In this document: piece after piece, positions 1 through 7,307 of the stretch | Numbering within the stretch: position 1 is the first letter of the stretch | Layout of the letters: every line of letters begins with the position of its first letter | Assembly (NCBI GenBank): GCA_017881765.1 | Contig: JADGQN010000051.1 | Span: forward strand, 1 to 17,399 | DNA from: Syntrophobacterales bacterium | Lineage (GTDB): Bacteria > Desulfobacterota > Syntrophorhabdia > Syntrophorhabdales > WCHB1-27 | Reading direction: 5' to 3' | Length of the DNA: 17,399 nucleotides | Position numbers and translations under genes: made by a program | The notes under the pieces: generated by a model | Databases searched by the model: none | Told to the model about the DNA's origin: nothing | Seen by the model: the letters and a program-made list of their open reading frames with translations, nothing else

Positions 1-1397
1 TCCACGGTGCCGTCCGGGTCCATTTTGATAACGGCGGACATGGGCCCGAAGATCGATCCGTGCCTGCATGACTGGAAGGCAACTCCAACCCCCTTCCTTA
101 CGGGGCCAGTGCTTGACCCTGGTTTATTCCACTTGTCCGCCCAGCCGAACTGCTCGGACGCCAGTTTCACGCACTCTTCCATGCCGCAGCTAGTGAACGG
201 GATCCGCCTGTCCTGATCGCCATCTTCCTTCCGCGCGTAGTTTTTAAGGCGAAACGCCAGCGGGTCCATGCCCAGTTTCTCTGCCAGACGGTCCATAAGA
301 ACTTCCTGCGGAAACATACCGGCCGGATGGCCGACACAGCGCATCTGACCTGCCTCCGGCTTGTTGGTGAAGACGTTATAGCCCTCCAGCTTCACGTTGG
401 GACACCGGTAGACACCCTTCGGGACCTCCAGGGAGTTATATGCAAAATCCATATGGTAATAGGCACCGATGTCCGCGAAAAGGCGCACCTGGATGGCCGT
501 CAAGGTGCCATCTTTCTTTGCGCCAAATTTCAGATACCAGGTCGTGGGATAGCGGTGGTGTGTGGCAAGGAAGTTCTCCTCCCGCGTAAACTCCAGTTTG
601 ACCGGGCGTCCCGTCTTCTTCGCCAGAAGGGCGCAGATGACATGTTGTCTTTCCACCCTGCCCTTGTCACCGAAATCGCCGCCGATAAACGGGGTAAGGA
701 CCCTGATCTGGTTGACCTTTATGTTGAGAGCCTGGGCAAGATCGGTGCGAAGCCCGAAGGGTCCTTTGCCGCAATCCCAGATCGTCAGCTTTTTCCCGTT
801 CCATGCGGCCACGGTGACCCGGGGCTCCAGAGTCACATGCTGGATCATGTGTGTCTGATACTTCTCTTCAAGAACAACGTCCGCCTGCTTGAATCCCTCT
901 TCCAGGTTGCCGCGCACCAACGTGTCGATCTTTTCGCGTATTACATTGCCATCAGGATAGATACGCGACGCCCCGGGTTTTGCCGCCTCTTCGGCGTCCA
1001 GCACAAAGGGAAGAGTTTCATAGTCGATTTTGATCAGCTCCAGCGCGTCCTCCGCAATCTGCTCGTCCACGGCCGCAACCGCGAGTATCTCGTCGCCTGC
1101 GTACCGGGCTGTCCTTGAAAGCACAGGCATTACGACATATGGAGCCGTTTGCCTGGTATGGATAGCGTAATCGGGTACGTCGTCAGAAGTAAGAATGGCC
1201 ATAACCCCCGGAAGCGCCTTCGCCTTTGTCGTATCGATCTTCAGGACCTTAGCATGGGGATGAGGACTTCGTAAGATTTTTACGTAGAGCATTCCCGGAA
1301 GATAAACATCGGAGGCGTATTTCGCCCCGCCCGTCAGCCGCTCGAACGCGTCCACCCGTTCCACCCTCTTGCCGATAACCTTGAACTCTTTTGCCAT
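1..1397 (-). CDS. Molybdopterin-binding large subunit of a xanthine dehydrogenase/aldehyde oxidase-family hydroxylase (partial)
   Basis: This is the N-terminal 465 residues of a molybdenum hydroxylase catalytic subunit; family members are about 700-800 residues and the rest lies beyond the left edge. Residues 1-135 look like the aldehyde oxidase/xanthine dehydrogenase a/b hammerhead domain (SPHPHAKVLKID near 44-55), followed by the molybdopterin-binding domain with LEPRVTVAAW near 190-199, FIGGDFGDKG at 237-246, GRPVKLEFTREEN at 263-275 and LGMDPLAFRLKN at 375-386. The usual GGGFG appears as GGDFG and the usual R-G-x-G as RCVG (353-356), so it is a divergent member. The ATG shares its A with the TGA of the Fe-S subunit gene (TGATG), which suggests translational coupling, and GAGGAGAGG lies just upstream. 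No signal peptide is visible, so if the complex is exported it would ride on the twin-arginine signal of its partner. Such enzymes hydroxylate aldehydes, purines or N-heterocycles; the substrate is unknown. Confidence 0.93.
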   Translation of the reverse strand, partial: MAKEFKVIGKRVERVDAFERLTGGAKYASDVYLPGMLYVKILRSPHPHAKVLKIDTTKAKALPGVMAILTSDDVPDYAIHTRQTAPYVVMPVLSRTARYAGDEILAVAAVDEQIAEDALELIKIDYETLPFVLDAEEAAKPGASRIYPDGNVIREKIDTLVRGNLEEGFKQADVVLEEKYQTHMIQHVTLEPRVTVAAWNGKKLTIWDCGKGPFGLRTDLAQALNIKVNQIRVLTPFIGGDFGDKGRVERQHVICALLAKKTGRPVKLEFTREENFLATHHRYPTTWYLKFGAKKDGTLTAIQVRLFADIGAYYHMDFAYNSLEVPKGVYRCPNVKLEGYNVFTNKPEAGQMRCVGHPAGMFPQEVLMDRLAEKLGMDPLAFRLKNYARKEDGDQDRRIPFTSCGMEECVKLASEQFGWADKWNKPGSSTGPVRKGVGVAFQSCRHGSIFGPMSAVIKMDPDGTV

Positions 1398-2044
1398 CAC
1401 GCCTCTCCTCTGAGCTTGGCAGCTGCGCTCAGGACCGATTCGATGATCTTCGGATAGGCGCCGCAGCGGCAGAGGTTGCCGGCCATCGCCAGACGTACTT
1501 CATCAGTGGTAGGTTTCCGGTTCTTATCAAGCAGGGCCTTGGCAGCCATCATTTGGCCGGACGTACAAAAACCGCATTGATACCCGCCGTGCTCGGAGAA
1601 AGCCTTCTGAATGGGATGCAGCCTCTCGCCGTTACTCAGTCCCTCGACCGTCTGGATCTTCTTGCCGTCCATGGTGATCGCCAGTAACGAGCAGGCATAG
1701 ACCGCCTTGCCGTCGACAAGCACGGTGCATGCGCCGCAGTTCCCGTGGTCGCACGCTTTCTTGGTCCCGGTGAGATCGAGTTCCCGCCTCAACACATCAA
1801 GCAGAGTCCAGTTGGACTTGACTTTGATGCGGTAGGCTTTATCGTTGATGGTGAGTGTGATGAGGGCTTCCTTCGTTCCGGACGGCACGGCGGCCTCCGC
1901 TTCAGGCACTGCGGGGGTCGGGAGCGTGGTCACGGCCGCGGCTACGGCACTCGTTGCCATACCCTTCAGGAAGTCACGACGGGAAACCTTCAGGGGAGCC
2001 TTCTTCTCCTTCGGTTCTTCATTCGATGGTTTTTTATCATCCAT
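1397..2044 (-). CDS. Tat-exported (2Fe-2S) small subunit of the molybdenum hydroxylase
   Basis: This 215-residue protein is the electron-transfer subunit that passes electrons from the molybdenum centre through two [2Fe-2S] clusters. After a lysine-rich start it has a textbook twin-arginine motif, SRRDFLK at residues 21-27, an alanine-rich hydrophobic stretch (about 29-40) and a possible cleavage region near residues 48-52. The plant-type ferredoxin domain follows, with C98, C103, C106 and C118, then the C-terminal helical cluster domain with CGFC (157-160) and CRC (192-194). All eight cluster cysteines are present. Length after signal removal (about 165) fits the family. AGGAGA lies 6 bases before the ATG. 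The gene overlaps the large-subunit gene by one base. No FAD subunit gene is seen on the promoter side; one could follow the large subunit outside the window. A Tat signal on the Fe-S subunit recalls periplasmic aldehyde oxidoreductases of the PaoABC type. Confidence 0.95.
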   Translation of the reverse strand: MDDKKPSNEEPKEKKAPLKVSRRDFLKGMATSAVAAAVTTLPTPAVPEAEAAVPSGTKEALITLTINDKAYRIKVKSNWTLLDVLRRELDLTGTKKACDHGNCGACTVLVDGKAVYACSLLAITMDGKKIQTVEGLSNGERLHPIQKAFSEHGGYQCGFCTSGQMMAAKALLDKNRKPTTDEVRLAMAGNLCRCGAYPKIIESVLSAAAKLRGEA

Positions 2045-2427
2045 ACTTTGTCTCCTGTCGGATAGTGTGGAGCGTTATGGCAAAGTTTATCTAACTTGAC
2101 AAAACCGATCAAGAAAAATTTAGCGTGAGGCCTCGGTTTCAGAAGCGTTGGGCAACTCATCCGGAATAGAAACTGACCGGATACTGATTCCCGATGTTCT
2201 TATTGACATAATATAGGACATTCAGATAAAATGGACTTAAGGTATTTAACCCCGCGGTATGGGTCGCGCTGGACTAACCGCCGCATCGCAATGTATGATG
2301 TATGCGGGACGCGTTTGCTCGGTGGCACAGCCTGTTGTTGGTCGGAACTGCGCGGATTAGGCTGGATATGGTGAGCGTCATAAGTGTGGGGTCCCCTGAG
2401 AAAAAAGACGAGAAGAGGAGGTAGCAG
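2045..2427. other. Divergent intergenic control region
   Basis: This 383-base gap separates the minus-strand molybdenum hydroxylase genes from the plus-strand TRAP/dehydratase genes, so it should hold both promoters. I see no supportable gene in it. Visible elements are a sigma70-like promoter for the plus strand (2203-2230); a partial palindrome TTGAC-N7-ATCAA at 2096-2112 near the 5' end of the minus-strand unit; a small inverted repeat CCGCAT/ATGCGG at 2281-2286 and 2302-2307 inside the predicted leader; and GGGGTCCCC followed by an A-run just before the TRAP ribosome binding site. The leader from the predicted promoter to the TRAP start is about 190 bases, long enough for post-transcriptional control, but I recognise no riboswitch class. 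No regulator gene is adjacent. Confidence 0.6.
2203..2230 (+). promoter_or_regulatory. Predicted sigma70-type promoter of the TRAP/dehydratase operon
   Basis: A perfect TTGACA (2203-2208) is followed after 16 bases by GATAAA (2225-2230), four of six matches to TATAAT. It points toward the TRAP binding-protein gene, whose start is about 190 bases downstream. The -35 is strong and the -10 only fair, so this is a by-eye prediction. Confidence 0.45.
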
Positions 2428-3447
2428 ATGAAAAGGGCATCGATCTTTGTGGCAATGACGGTGTTTGTTCTGGCTGGCTTCTTTGTGATTTTTTCCAACG
2501 CAAACGCAGCGCCGGTGGATATCAAGGTGACCACCATCCAGTTGAAACAGCAGCAGCTGGGTGAAGGCGTTGAGCGGTTTGCAAAGTACGCTCAGGAGGA
2601 GTTGAAAGACAAGATCAGGGTGCGCACCTATACCGCGGCGCAGCTCTTCACCGGGCAGGAGGAGACGCAGGCTCTTCAAAAGGGGGAGAGCCAGATAGCC
2701 TATGTCATCGGCTCCGCCCTTGACATGATAGAGCCCTCCATGCAGATGCTGACACTCCCCTACCTCTTTCCGAACCAGGATATTACTTACAAGATCATGG
2801 ACGGGCCGGTCGGCAAGAAGCTTTGGGGCAAGGTCGAGAAGAAAGGGATATCATTTCTGGGCGCGGTCAGCTCGGGAACGAACATTGTCAGCAACAGCAA
2901 GCATCCCATAAAGAACGTTGAAGACTTCAAGGGTCTGAAGCTGCGCTCCTACGGTCCAATGGGCGCTTCCTGCCTGAGGGCCCTCGGCGCGATGTCGGTG
3001 GTGACCGCATCGGAAGAGACCTATTCAGCTCTCCAGCAGGGCGTTATCGATGGCGCCATCACGCCGGCGACCGTCTTCATCATACGGAAATATTCCGACG
3101 TCCAGAAGTACGTCACCAATCCGCATATGCTTAATGCCTCCTTTGGCTTTCTTATCGCGAGTAGTGAATGGTGGAACAAACTCCCGGCCGATATCCGTGC
3201 CGGGCTCATGAAGGCAACGGACCGGTTGATGAAGGAACAGCGCAAAGAGATGGCGGAGCAGGACGTGCAGCTCTTACAGCAGATTGTTGCGAAAGGATGC
3301 CAGCTCTATACTCAGACGCCGGCTGAGGAAGCTGCGTGGAAAAAGGCTCTGCTGCCCGTGTACAAGGAATTCACGCCGATGATCGGTGCTGATCTTATCA
3401 AGGAGACTCAGCAGGAAGCGGAGAGGCTGAGCAAAGAAAAGAAATAG
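2428..3447 (+). CDS. dctP: TRAP transporter periplasmic solute-binding protein (DctP family)
   Basis: This 339-residue protein captures a carboxylate in the periplasm and hands it to the TRAP permease encoded next. Residues 1-28 form a signal peptide (MKR, hydrophobic core, likely cut after ANA or NAA near 27-28). The mature protein shows the DctP pattern: AAQLFTGQEETQALQKGE near 70-87, a TLPYLFPNQD segment near 109-118, then GLKLRSYGP at 169-177 and the helix with EETYSALQQGVIDGAIT near 196-212. R173 is at the position of the conserved arginine that binds the substrate carboxylate in TRAP proteins, so an organic acid ligand is likely. The second arginine often seen in G-x-R-x-x-T(S) is absent (GTNIVSN at 150-156). 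AGGAGGT precedes the ATG with ideal spacing. The permease gene follows after 12 bases. The exact ligand cannot be named. Confidence 0.95.
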   Translation: MKRASIFVAMTVFVLAGFFVIFSNANAAPVDIKVTTIQLKQQQLGEGVERFAKYAQEELKDKIRVRTYTAAQLFTGQEETQALQKGESQIAYVIGSALDMIEPSMQMLTLPYLFPNQDITYKIMDGPVGKKLWGKVEKKGISFLGAVSSGTNIVSNSKHPIKNVEDFKGLKLRSYGPMGASCLRALGAMSVVTASEETYSALQQGVIDGAITPATVFIIRKYSDVQKYVTNPHMLNASFGFLIASSEWWNKLPADIRAGLMKATDRLMKEQRKEMAEQDVQLLQQIVAKGCQLYTQTPAEEAAWKKALLPVYKEFTPMIGADLIKETQQEAERLSKEKK

Positions 3448-3459
3448 GGGTGTGAGCAG

Positions 3460-5361
3460 ATGGCTGAGATCGAAACGGCCGAACCCAAACCACCCGCCGG
3501 ACCCGATGCGCGGGGTCCCCTCCAGCGAATAATTGCGGTCTGGGACACCGCTGAAAACTGGATCTCCGGATCCCTCCTCGCCTTCGCCCTTGTCCTCTCC
3601 ATGTATAGTGTCGTCGCGCGGTACGTCTTCCACTGGCCGCTCGACTGGTCGGATGAGACGGCAGTCTGGGCCATAGTCTGGTGCACGTTCTTCGGCATCA
3701 GCGCGCTCATCAAAACGGATGAGCACGTGCGGGTCGATGTTCTCATCACGCGTTTCTCCGAAAAACGACAGAACATCCTCAACTTTTATCACACGATCGT
3801 CGGTCTCGCTTTCATCGTGGTGACCATCTGGGGCGGATACACGGCTGTGCAGAAGGCCTACGCCACGGGAGTTGTCTCGGAAAGCGCCTTACGAATCCCC
3901 ATGTGGATTCCTTTCCTGATCATGCCCGGAGGCGGCATTCTCATCGGTATCCGTATGATCGAGCGGCTCGCCATGCTCTGGGGCAAATTGAGCGGCGAGA
4001 AGGCGTGGAAGGACCCCCTGCTCTACGGCCTCATCATCCTCTCGGTCGTCCTCATGTGGATGTTGACGACCAATATCGACATCACGCTGGCGCTCCTCGT
4101 GATGCTGATGGTTACGCTTTTTCTCGGCATGCCGGTCGGATTCGCGATGGGCGTGGCTTCACTCGCCGTGCTCCTCTCCTTTAACATGATGAAATTGAAT
4201 GCGATCGCCCCGAAGTTATTCTGGGGCATCAATAGATTTACCCTGATCGCGATCCCTTACTTCATCTTCGCCGGCAACCTGATGATGAAGGGAGGCCTCG
4301 CGCGGCCACTTTTGGAGCTGGGCTATGCGATGCTGAAGCGGCTGCACGGCGGTCTTGCCATTGCCGTCATGTTTGCCGCCGTCATCTTTTCCGCCATTTC
4401 CGGAGTGAGCGCGGCGCTGGCCGCTACACTCGGCCTTATTGCCATTCCCTGGATGATGGAAAAGGGCTATCCGAAAACGTTCTGTATGGGGCTCATCGGG
4501 GCGGGGGGAACCCTCGACATTCTCATCCCGCCTTCGACAATCCTGATCATTTACGGGGCGGTCGCCGGTGAGTCTATTTCCGATCTTTATATCGCCGGCT
4601 TTTTACCGGGCATTCTCCTCGCGCTCGCCATGTGCGTCCAGGTCTATTACCTGTGCAGGCGCCATGGCTTCGGCGCCCCCGATCCGGCGGACAAGTTCTC
4701 CTGGCCGGACGTTGCGGACAAGTTCAAGAAGGCTATCTGGGCGCTGCTTATGCCGCTTCTGATCATGGGCGGTATCTATACCGGTATTTTTACCGTTACG
4801 GAGGCAGCGGTCGTGGCCGTTTTCTACGCTGTTTTCGTCTGCTGTACCCTATACCGGAACACGGGCATCAAAGAGTTGACCATGATGCTCAAGGATTCGG
4901 TCGTGCTCACCTCCATGATCTACTTCATTATCATGACCGCAACCCTTTTCGGATTTCTGGTGACGGTGGAGCAGCTTTCCAACAGGCTCCTCGAATTCAT
5001 AATGACGTACAATCTTAAGCCCTGGATGTTTCTCGCCATGATGAACATCGCTATTTTCATCATGGGAAGCTTCCTCGCCCCTGCCACCAAAATCCTGATC
5101 GTCGTGCCTATTGTCTACCCGGTGCTGAAACAGCTGGGCATCAGCGGCATCCACTTCGGTATCCTCATGACCATTAATATGGAGCTCGCGTTCCTCATGC
5201 CTCCCATCGGCATGCACCTTTTTGTGATGAGTGTTGTCTGTAAAGAGCCGCTGGAACAGGTTATCAAAGGGGTAGTGCCTTTCTTTCTCCTGCTCCTCGT
5301 CGGCATGTTCGTGATTACTTACATTCCGTGGATCAGTCTCGTTTTCCTGACTCCACATTGA
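3460..5361 (+). CDS. Fused TRAP transporter permease (small DctQ + large DctM subunits)
   Basis: This 633-residue inner-membrane protein joins both TRAP membrane subunits in one chain. Residues about 25-175 are the DctQ part, with four hydrophobic helices and the characteristic RYVFHWPLDWSDE (54-66) and KTDEHVRVD (85-93). Residues about 186-633 are the DctM part, with FAGNLMMKGGLA (270-281), SGVSAALAATLG (314-325), GAGGTLDILIPPS (347-359) and many transmembrane segments, typical of the ion-transporter superfamily that uses a sodium gradient. The junction at about 171-190 is continuous with no stop or frameshift, so the fusion is real and in frame; Q-M fusions are known in the family, although separate genes are usual. 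It follows the binding-protein gene by 12 bases with a GGGGTGAG-type ribosome binding site. A heptamer-repeat region of about 105 bases begins 10 bases after its stop. Confidence 0.95.
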   Translation: MAEIETAEPKPPAGPDARGPLQRIIAVWDTAENWISGSLLAFALVLSMYSVVARYVFHWPLDWSDETAVWAIVWCTFFGISALIKTDEHVRVDVLITRFSEKRQNILNFYHTIVGLAFIVVTIWGGYTAVQKAYATGVVSESALRIPMWIPFLIMPGGGILIGIRMIERLAMLWGKLSGEKAWKDPLLYGLIILSVVLMWMLTTNIDITLALLVMLMVTLFLGMPVGFAMGVASLAVLLSFNMMKLNAIAPKLFWGINRFTLIAIPYFIFAGNLMMKGGLARPLLELGYAMLKRLHGGLAIAVMFAAVIFSAISGVSAALAATLGLIAIPWMMEKGYPKTFCMGLIGAGGTLDILIPPSTILIIYGAVAGESISDLYIAGFLPGILLALAMCVQVYYLCRRHGFGAPDPADKFSWPDVADKFKKAIWALLMPLLIMGGIYTGIFTVTEAAVVAVFYAVFVCCTLYRNTGIKELTMMLKDSVVLTSMIYFIIMTATLFGFLVTVEQLSNRLLEFIMTYNLKPWMFLAMMNIAIFIMGSFLAPATKILIVVPIVYPVLKQLGISGIHFGILMTINMELAFLMPPIGMHLFVMSVVCKEPLEQVIKGVVPFFLLLLVGMFVITYIPWISLVFLTPH

Positions 5362-5370
5362 TAGGAGAAC

Positions 5371-5475
5371 GGGTCAAGGGGCAAGGGGCAGGGGTCACGG
5401 GAAAGGCGAAGGGAATTGTTACGGGTTACAAGTTACAGGTTACAAGCTCAGGACACTTAACACATGACACATAAC
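5371..5475 (+). repeat. Degenerate tandem heptamer array between permease and first dehydratase genes
   Basis: The spacer can be cut into fifteen consecutive 7-base units. They start GGGTCAA, GGGGCAA, GGGGCAG, GGGTCAC (5371-5398), drift through GGGAAAG, GCGAAGG, GAATTGT, then TACGGGT, TACAAGT, TACAGGT, TACAAGC (5420-5447) and end TCAGGAC, ACTTAAC, ACATGAC, ACATAAC. The period is exact although the unit changes along the array. Three units equal 21 bases, two helical turns. The ribosome binding site of the next gene (GGAGAGGTG) lies just after it. Fragments of the same G-rich unit recur at 9655-9668 and 9825-9844. Confidence 0.75.
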
Positions 5476-5500
5476 ACTACTTTGGAGAGGTGATAAGCTT

Positions 5501-6757
5501 ATGGAATTCACAGCTGTTGAAAAGATTTTGATGAAGCACGCAGTTGATCGCGTGGATAAGGTTTCGCCGGGAGATTTTCTAACATGTAACGTCGACTACG
5601 TGGGCTTTCATGAAGGTAACGATGCGCTTATCTTCAAAATTTTCGAGGAGGCAGGAGAGCTGGCCGGGGTATGGGATCCCGCCAGAGTCGGGATGTTCCT
5701 GAGCCATCATTTCTGCACGGCGGTCAGCGACCATTTTGCGGAGAACCAGAAGATCTCCAGGGAGTGGGCCAGGAAGATGGGCATCAGGGTCTTTGATTTC
5801 GGTACGGGGATCTGCCATATCCTCATCATGGAAGAGGGATATGCGTATCCGGGAGCCCTCTGCCTGTTCGCGGATTCCCACGCAACGGCGTATGGCGCGG
5901 TCGGAGCCATCTCTACGCAGGCCGGAAATGAAATGATGGAAGTCCTTCTGAAAGGAACACTCTGGTTCAAAGTCCCGACGACGCACAAATATGTGATCGA
6001 GGGAAAGACACAGAAGGGCGTCTATCCGCGGGACGTGATCCAGCACATCGTGAAGCAAGTCGGACTGGATGCGTCAGTCTACAGCTGCATCGAGTGGGAC
6101 GGCTCTTACATCCACAGTTTGCCTGTGCCCCTGCGGTTCCCCTTTTCTTTGATGTCCGTGGAGCTCGGAGCGAAATGCAGTTTCATCGAGCCCGACCCCA
6201 TCACCATGGAGTATGAAAAGGGCAGGGTCAAAGTCCCGTTCGAGGCTGTGAAGAGCGACCCCGGAGCGGAATTTGAAAAGATACACAGGTTCGATGTCTC
6301 CGACCTGGAGCCGCAGGTCTGTACGCCATCGTCGCCGGAGAATACGAAGCCCTTGTCGGACGTGCTCGGAGTGAAGGTGGACCAGGTATGCATCGGGACC
6401 TGCACGGGCGGAAGCATATACGATTTCAGGGAGGCGGCGAAAATCCTCGAGGGCAGACAGGTCAAAGCGCGCACATTGATCATCCCCGGCACCGTCGAAG
6501 TCAACAAGCAATGCGCGGCCGAGGGGCTAACCAACATTTTTATCCAGAGCGGGTGCGACCTTTATCCTCCTTTCTGTGGAACCTGTCAGACGCTTTGCAT
6601 CGGCCACCTGGCCCCCGCGGAAGTGCAGATGCACCCCGGTCCCAGGAACTGGCTCGGCAGGACGGCGGAAGGCTCCTATTCATACCTTGCGTCACCCGCC
6701 ACCTGCGCCGCCACCGCCATCGAGGGGGAGATCGCTGACCCCAGGAAATACTTGTAG
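5501..6757 (+). CDS. Divergent aconitase/3-isopropylmalate-dehydratase large subunit-like hydro-lyase (pair 1)
   Basis: This 418-residue protein has the length and layout of LeuC-type large subunits, which carry a [4Fe-4S] cluster and dehydrate or rehydrate hydroxy acids. The cluster cysteines are present: C301 in GTCTGGS (299-305), and C359 and C362 in CGTC. The active-site loop DSHATAYGA is at 125-133 and the C-terminal GRTAEGSYSYLASPAT is at 386-401. Several family residues are changed: the usual CTNSR is CTGGS, so both the asparagine and the arginine are gone, and DSHT is DSHA. That makes a housekeeping leucine or TCA role unlikely and points to another substrate. The small subunit gene follows after 11 bases, and a more canonical pair lies at 11539-13332. 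Candidates from the superfamily include dehydratases of methylated or dimethylated malates, homoaconitate-like acids or maleate-type acids; none can be assigned. GGAGAGGTG precedes the ATG. Confidence 0.9.
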   Translation: MEFTAVEKILMKHAVDRVDKVSPGDFLTCNVDYVGFHEGNDALIFKIFEEAGELAGVWDPARVGMFLSHHFCTAVSDHFAENQKISREWARKMGIRVFDFGTGICHILIMEEGYAYPGALCLFADSHATAYGAVGAISTQAGNEMMEVLLKGTLWFKVPTTHKYVIEGKTQKGVYPRDVIQHIVKQVGLDASVYSCIEWDGSYIHSLPVPLRFPFSLMSVELGAKCSFIEPDPITMEYEKGRVKVPFEAVKSDPGAEFEKIHRFDVSDLEPQVCTPSSPENTKPLSDVLGVKVDQVCIGTCTGGSIYDFREAAKILEGRQVKARTLIIPGTVEVNKQCAAEGLTNIFIQSGCDLYPPFCGTCQTLCIGHLAPAEVQMHPGPRNWLGRTAEGSYSYLASPATCAATAIEGEIADPRKYL

Positions 6758-6768
6758 GAGGTAATGGA

Positions 6769-7296
6769 ATGACTGCAAAAACAGCCGAGAAAGGACGCAT
6801 CGAAGGTAGCGTGTGGAGGGTCGGCAATAACGTCAATACTGAAAGTATCACGCCGAGCAGATGGCTTCACGAAGGTGGAGACATCATATATGAGCATATA
6901 GGCGAACTCCTCATTCCCGACTTCCCGAAGAAGGTCCAGAAGAACGACATATGGGTGGGCGGGTCTAATTTAGGCTGCTCCTCATCCAGGAACGCGCCTT
7001 CTTTTCTCAAGAAGAAAGGCATAGGCGCCGTCCTCTGCTACAGCGCTTCCAGGATTTTTTACAGAAACGCCATCAACGCCGGACTGCCCATATTTGATAT
7101 CGGCAATGAAGTAGAGAAGCTGCATATGGGCGACAGGGTCCAGATCGATATCTACACGGGCGAGATCAAGAATTTGACCACGGGCGAAGAAATCAAGGCA
7201 AAACCCTATCCTGATTTCATCATGAACATAGTTGATGCGGGTGGCATTGCGGCCTTCATAAAAAGCCGCAAGAGCGAGTACAAGCTGCTGAAATAG
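6769..7296 (+). CDS. LeuD-like small subunit of the pair-1 hydro-lyase
   Basis: This 175-residue swivelling-domain protein should complete the active site of the preceding large subunit. It keeps the LeuD layout: GNNVNTESITPSRWL at 19-33, the strand KNDIWVGGSNLGC (58-70), the serine-arginine motif as SSSR (71-74), and ASRIFYRNAINAGLP near 89-103. The family's GCGSSREHA is GCSSSRNAP here, so the catalytic Ser-Arg is kept but the following Glu-His is lost. In the substrate-specificity loop, where archaeal homoaconitase and isopropylmalate isomerase differ after Y-L, this protein has W-L-H (32-34). Normal length and intact core suggest a working enzyme with altered substrate recognition. It sits 11 bases after the large-subunit gene and 11 bases before the first M24 gene, so co-translation with both is likely. 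Confidence 0.9.
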   Translation: MTAKTAEKGRIEGSVWRVGNNVNTESITPSRWLHEGGDIIYEHIGELLIPDFPKKVQKNDIWVGGSNLGCSSSRNAPSFLKKKGIGAVLCYSASRIFYRNAINAGLPIFDIGNEVEKLHMGDRVQIDIYTGEIKNLTTGEEIKAKPYPDFIMNIVDAGGIAAFIKSRKSEYKLLK

Positions 7297-7307
7297 GGAG
7301 GGAGCGG

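Noticed and set aside
327..1118. A 263-codon plus-strand reading frame
   Set aside because: It is antisense to the molybdopterin subunit, which has clear family motifs; the plus-strand translation has no recognisable domain.
2322..2345. Sigma54-like -24/-12 promoter (TGGCAC ... TTGTT) upstream of the TRAP genes
   Set aside because: The spacing between the GG and the second element is off by at least one base and the -12 GC is missing; sigma54 promoters need strict spacing.
4849..5358. A 169-codon minus-strand frame rich in His, Asp and Glu
   Set aside because: It lies wholly inside the DctM coding region on the opposite strand; the unusual composition mirrors hydrophobic codons read in reverse.
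5371..5475. Possible CRISPR array
   Set aside because: The unit is only 7 bases with no unique spacers between repeats and no cas genes nearby.
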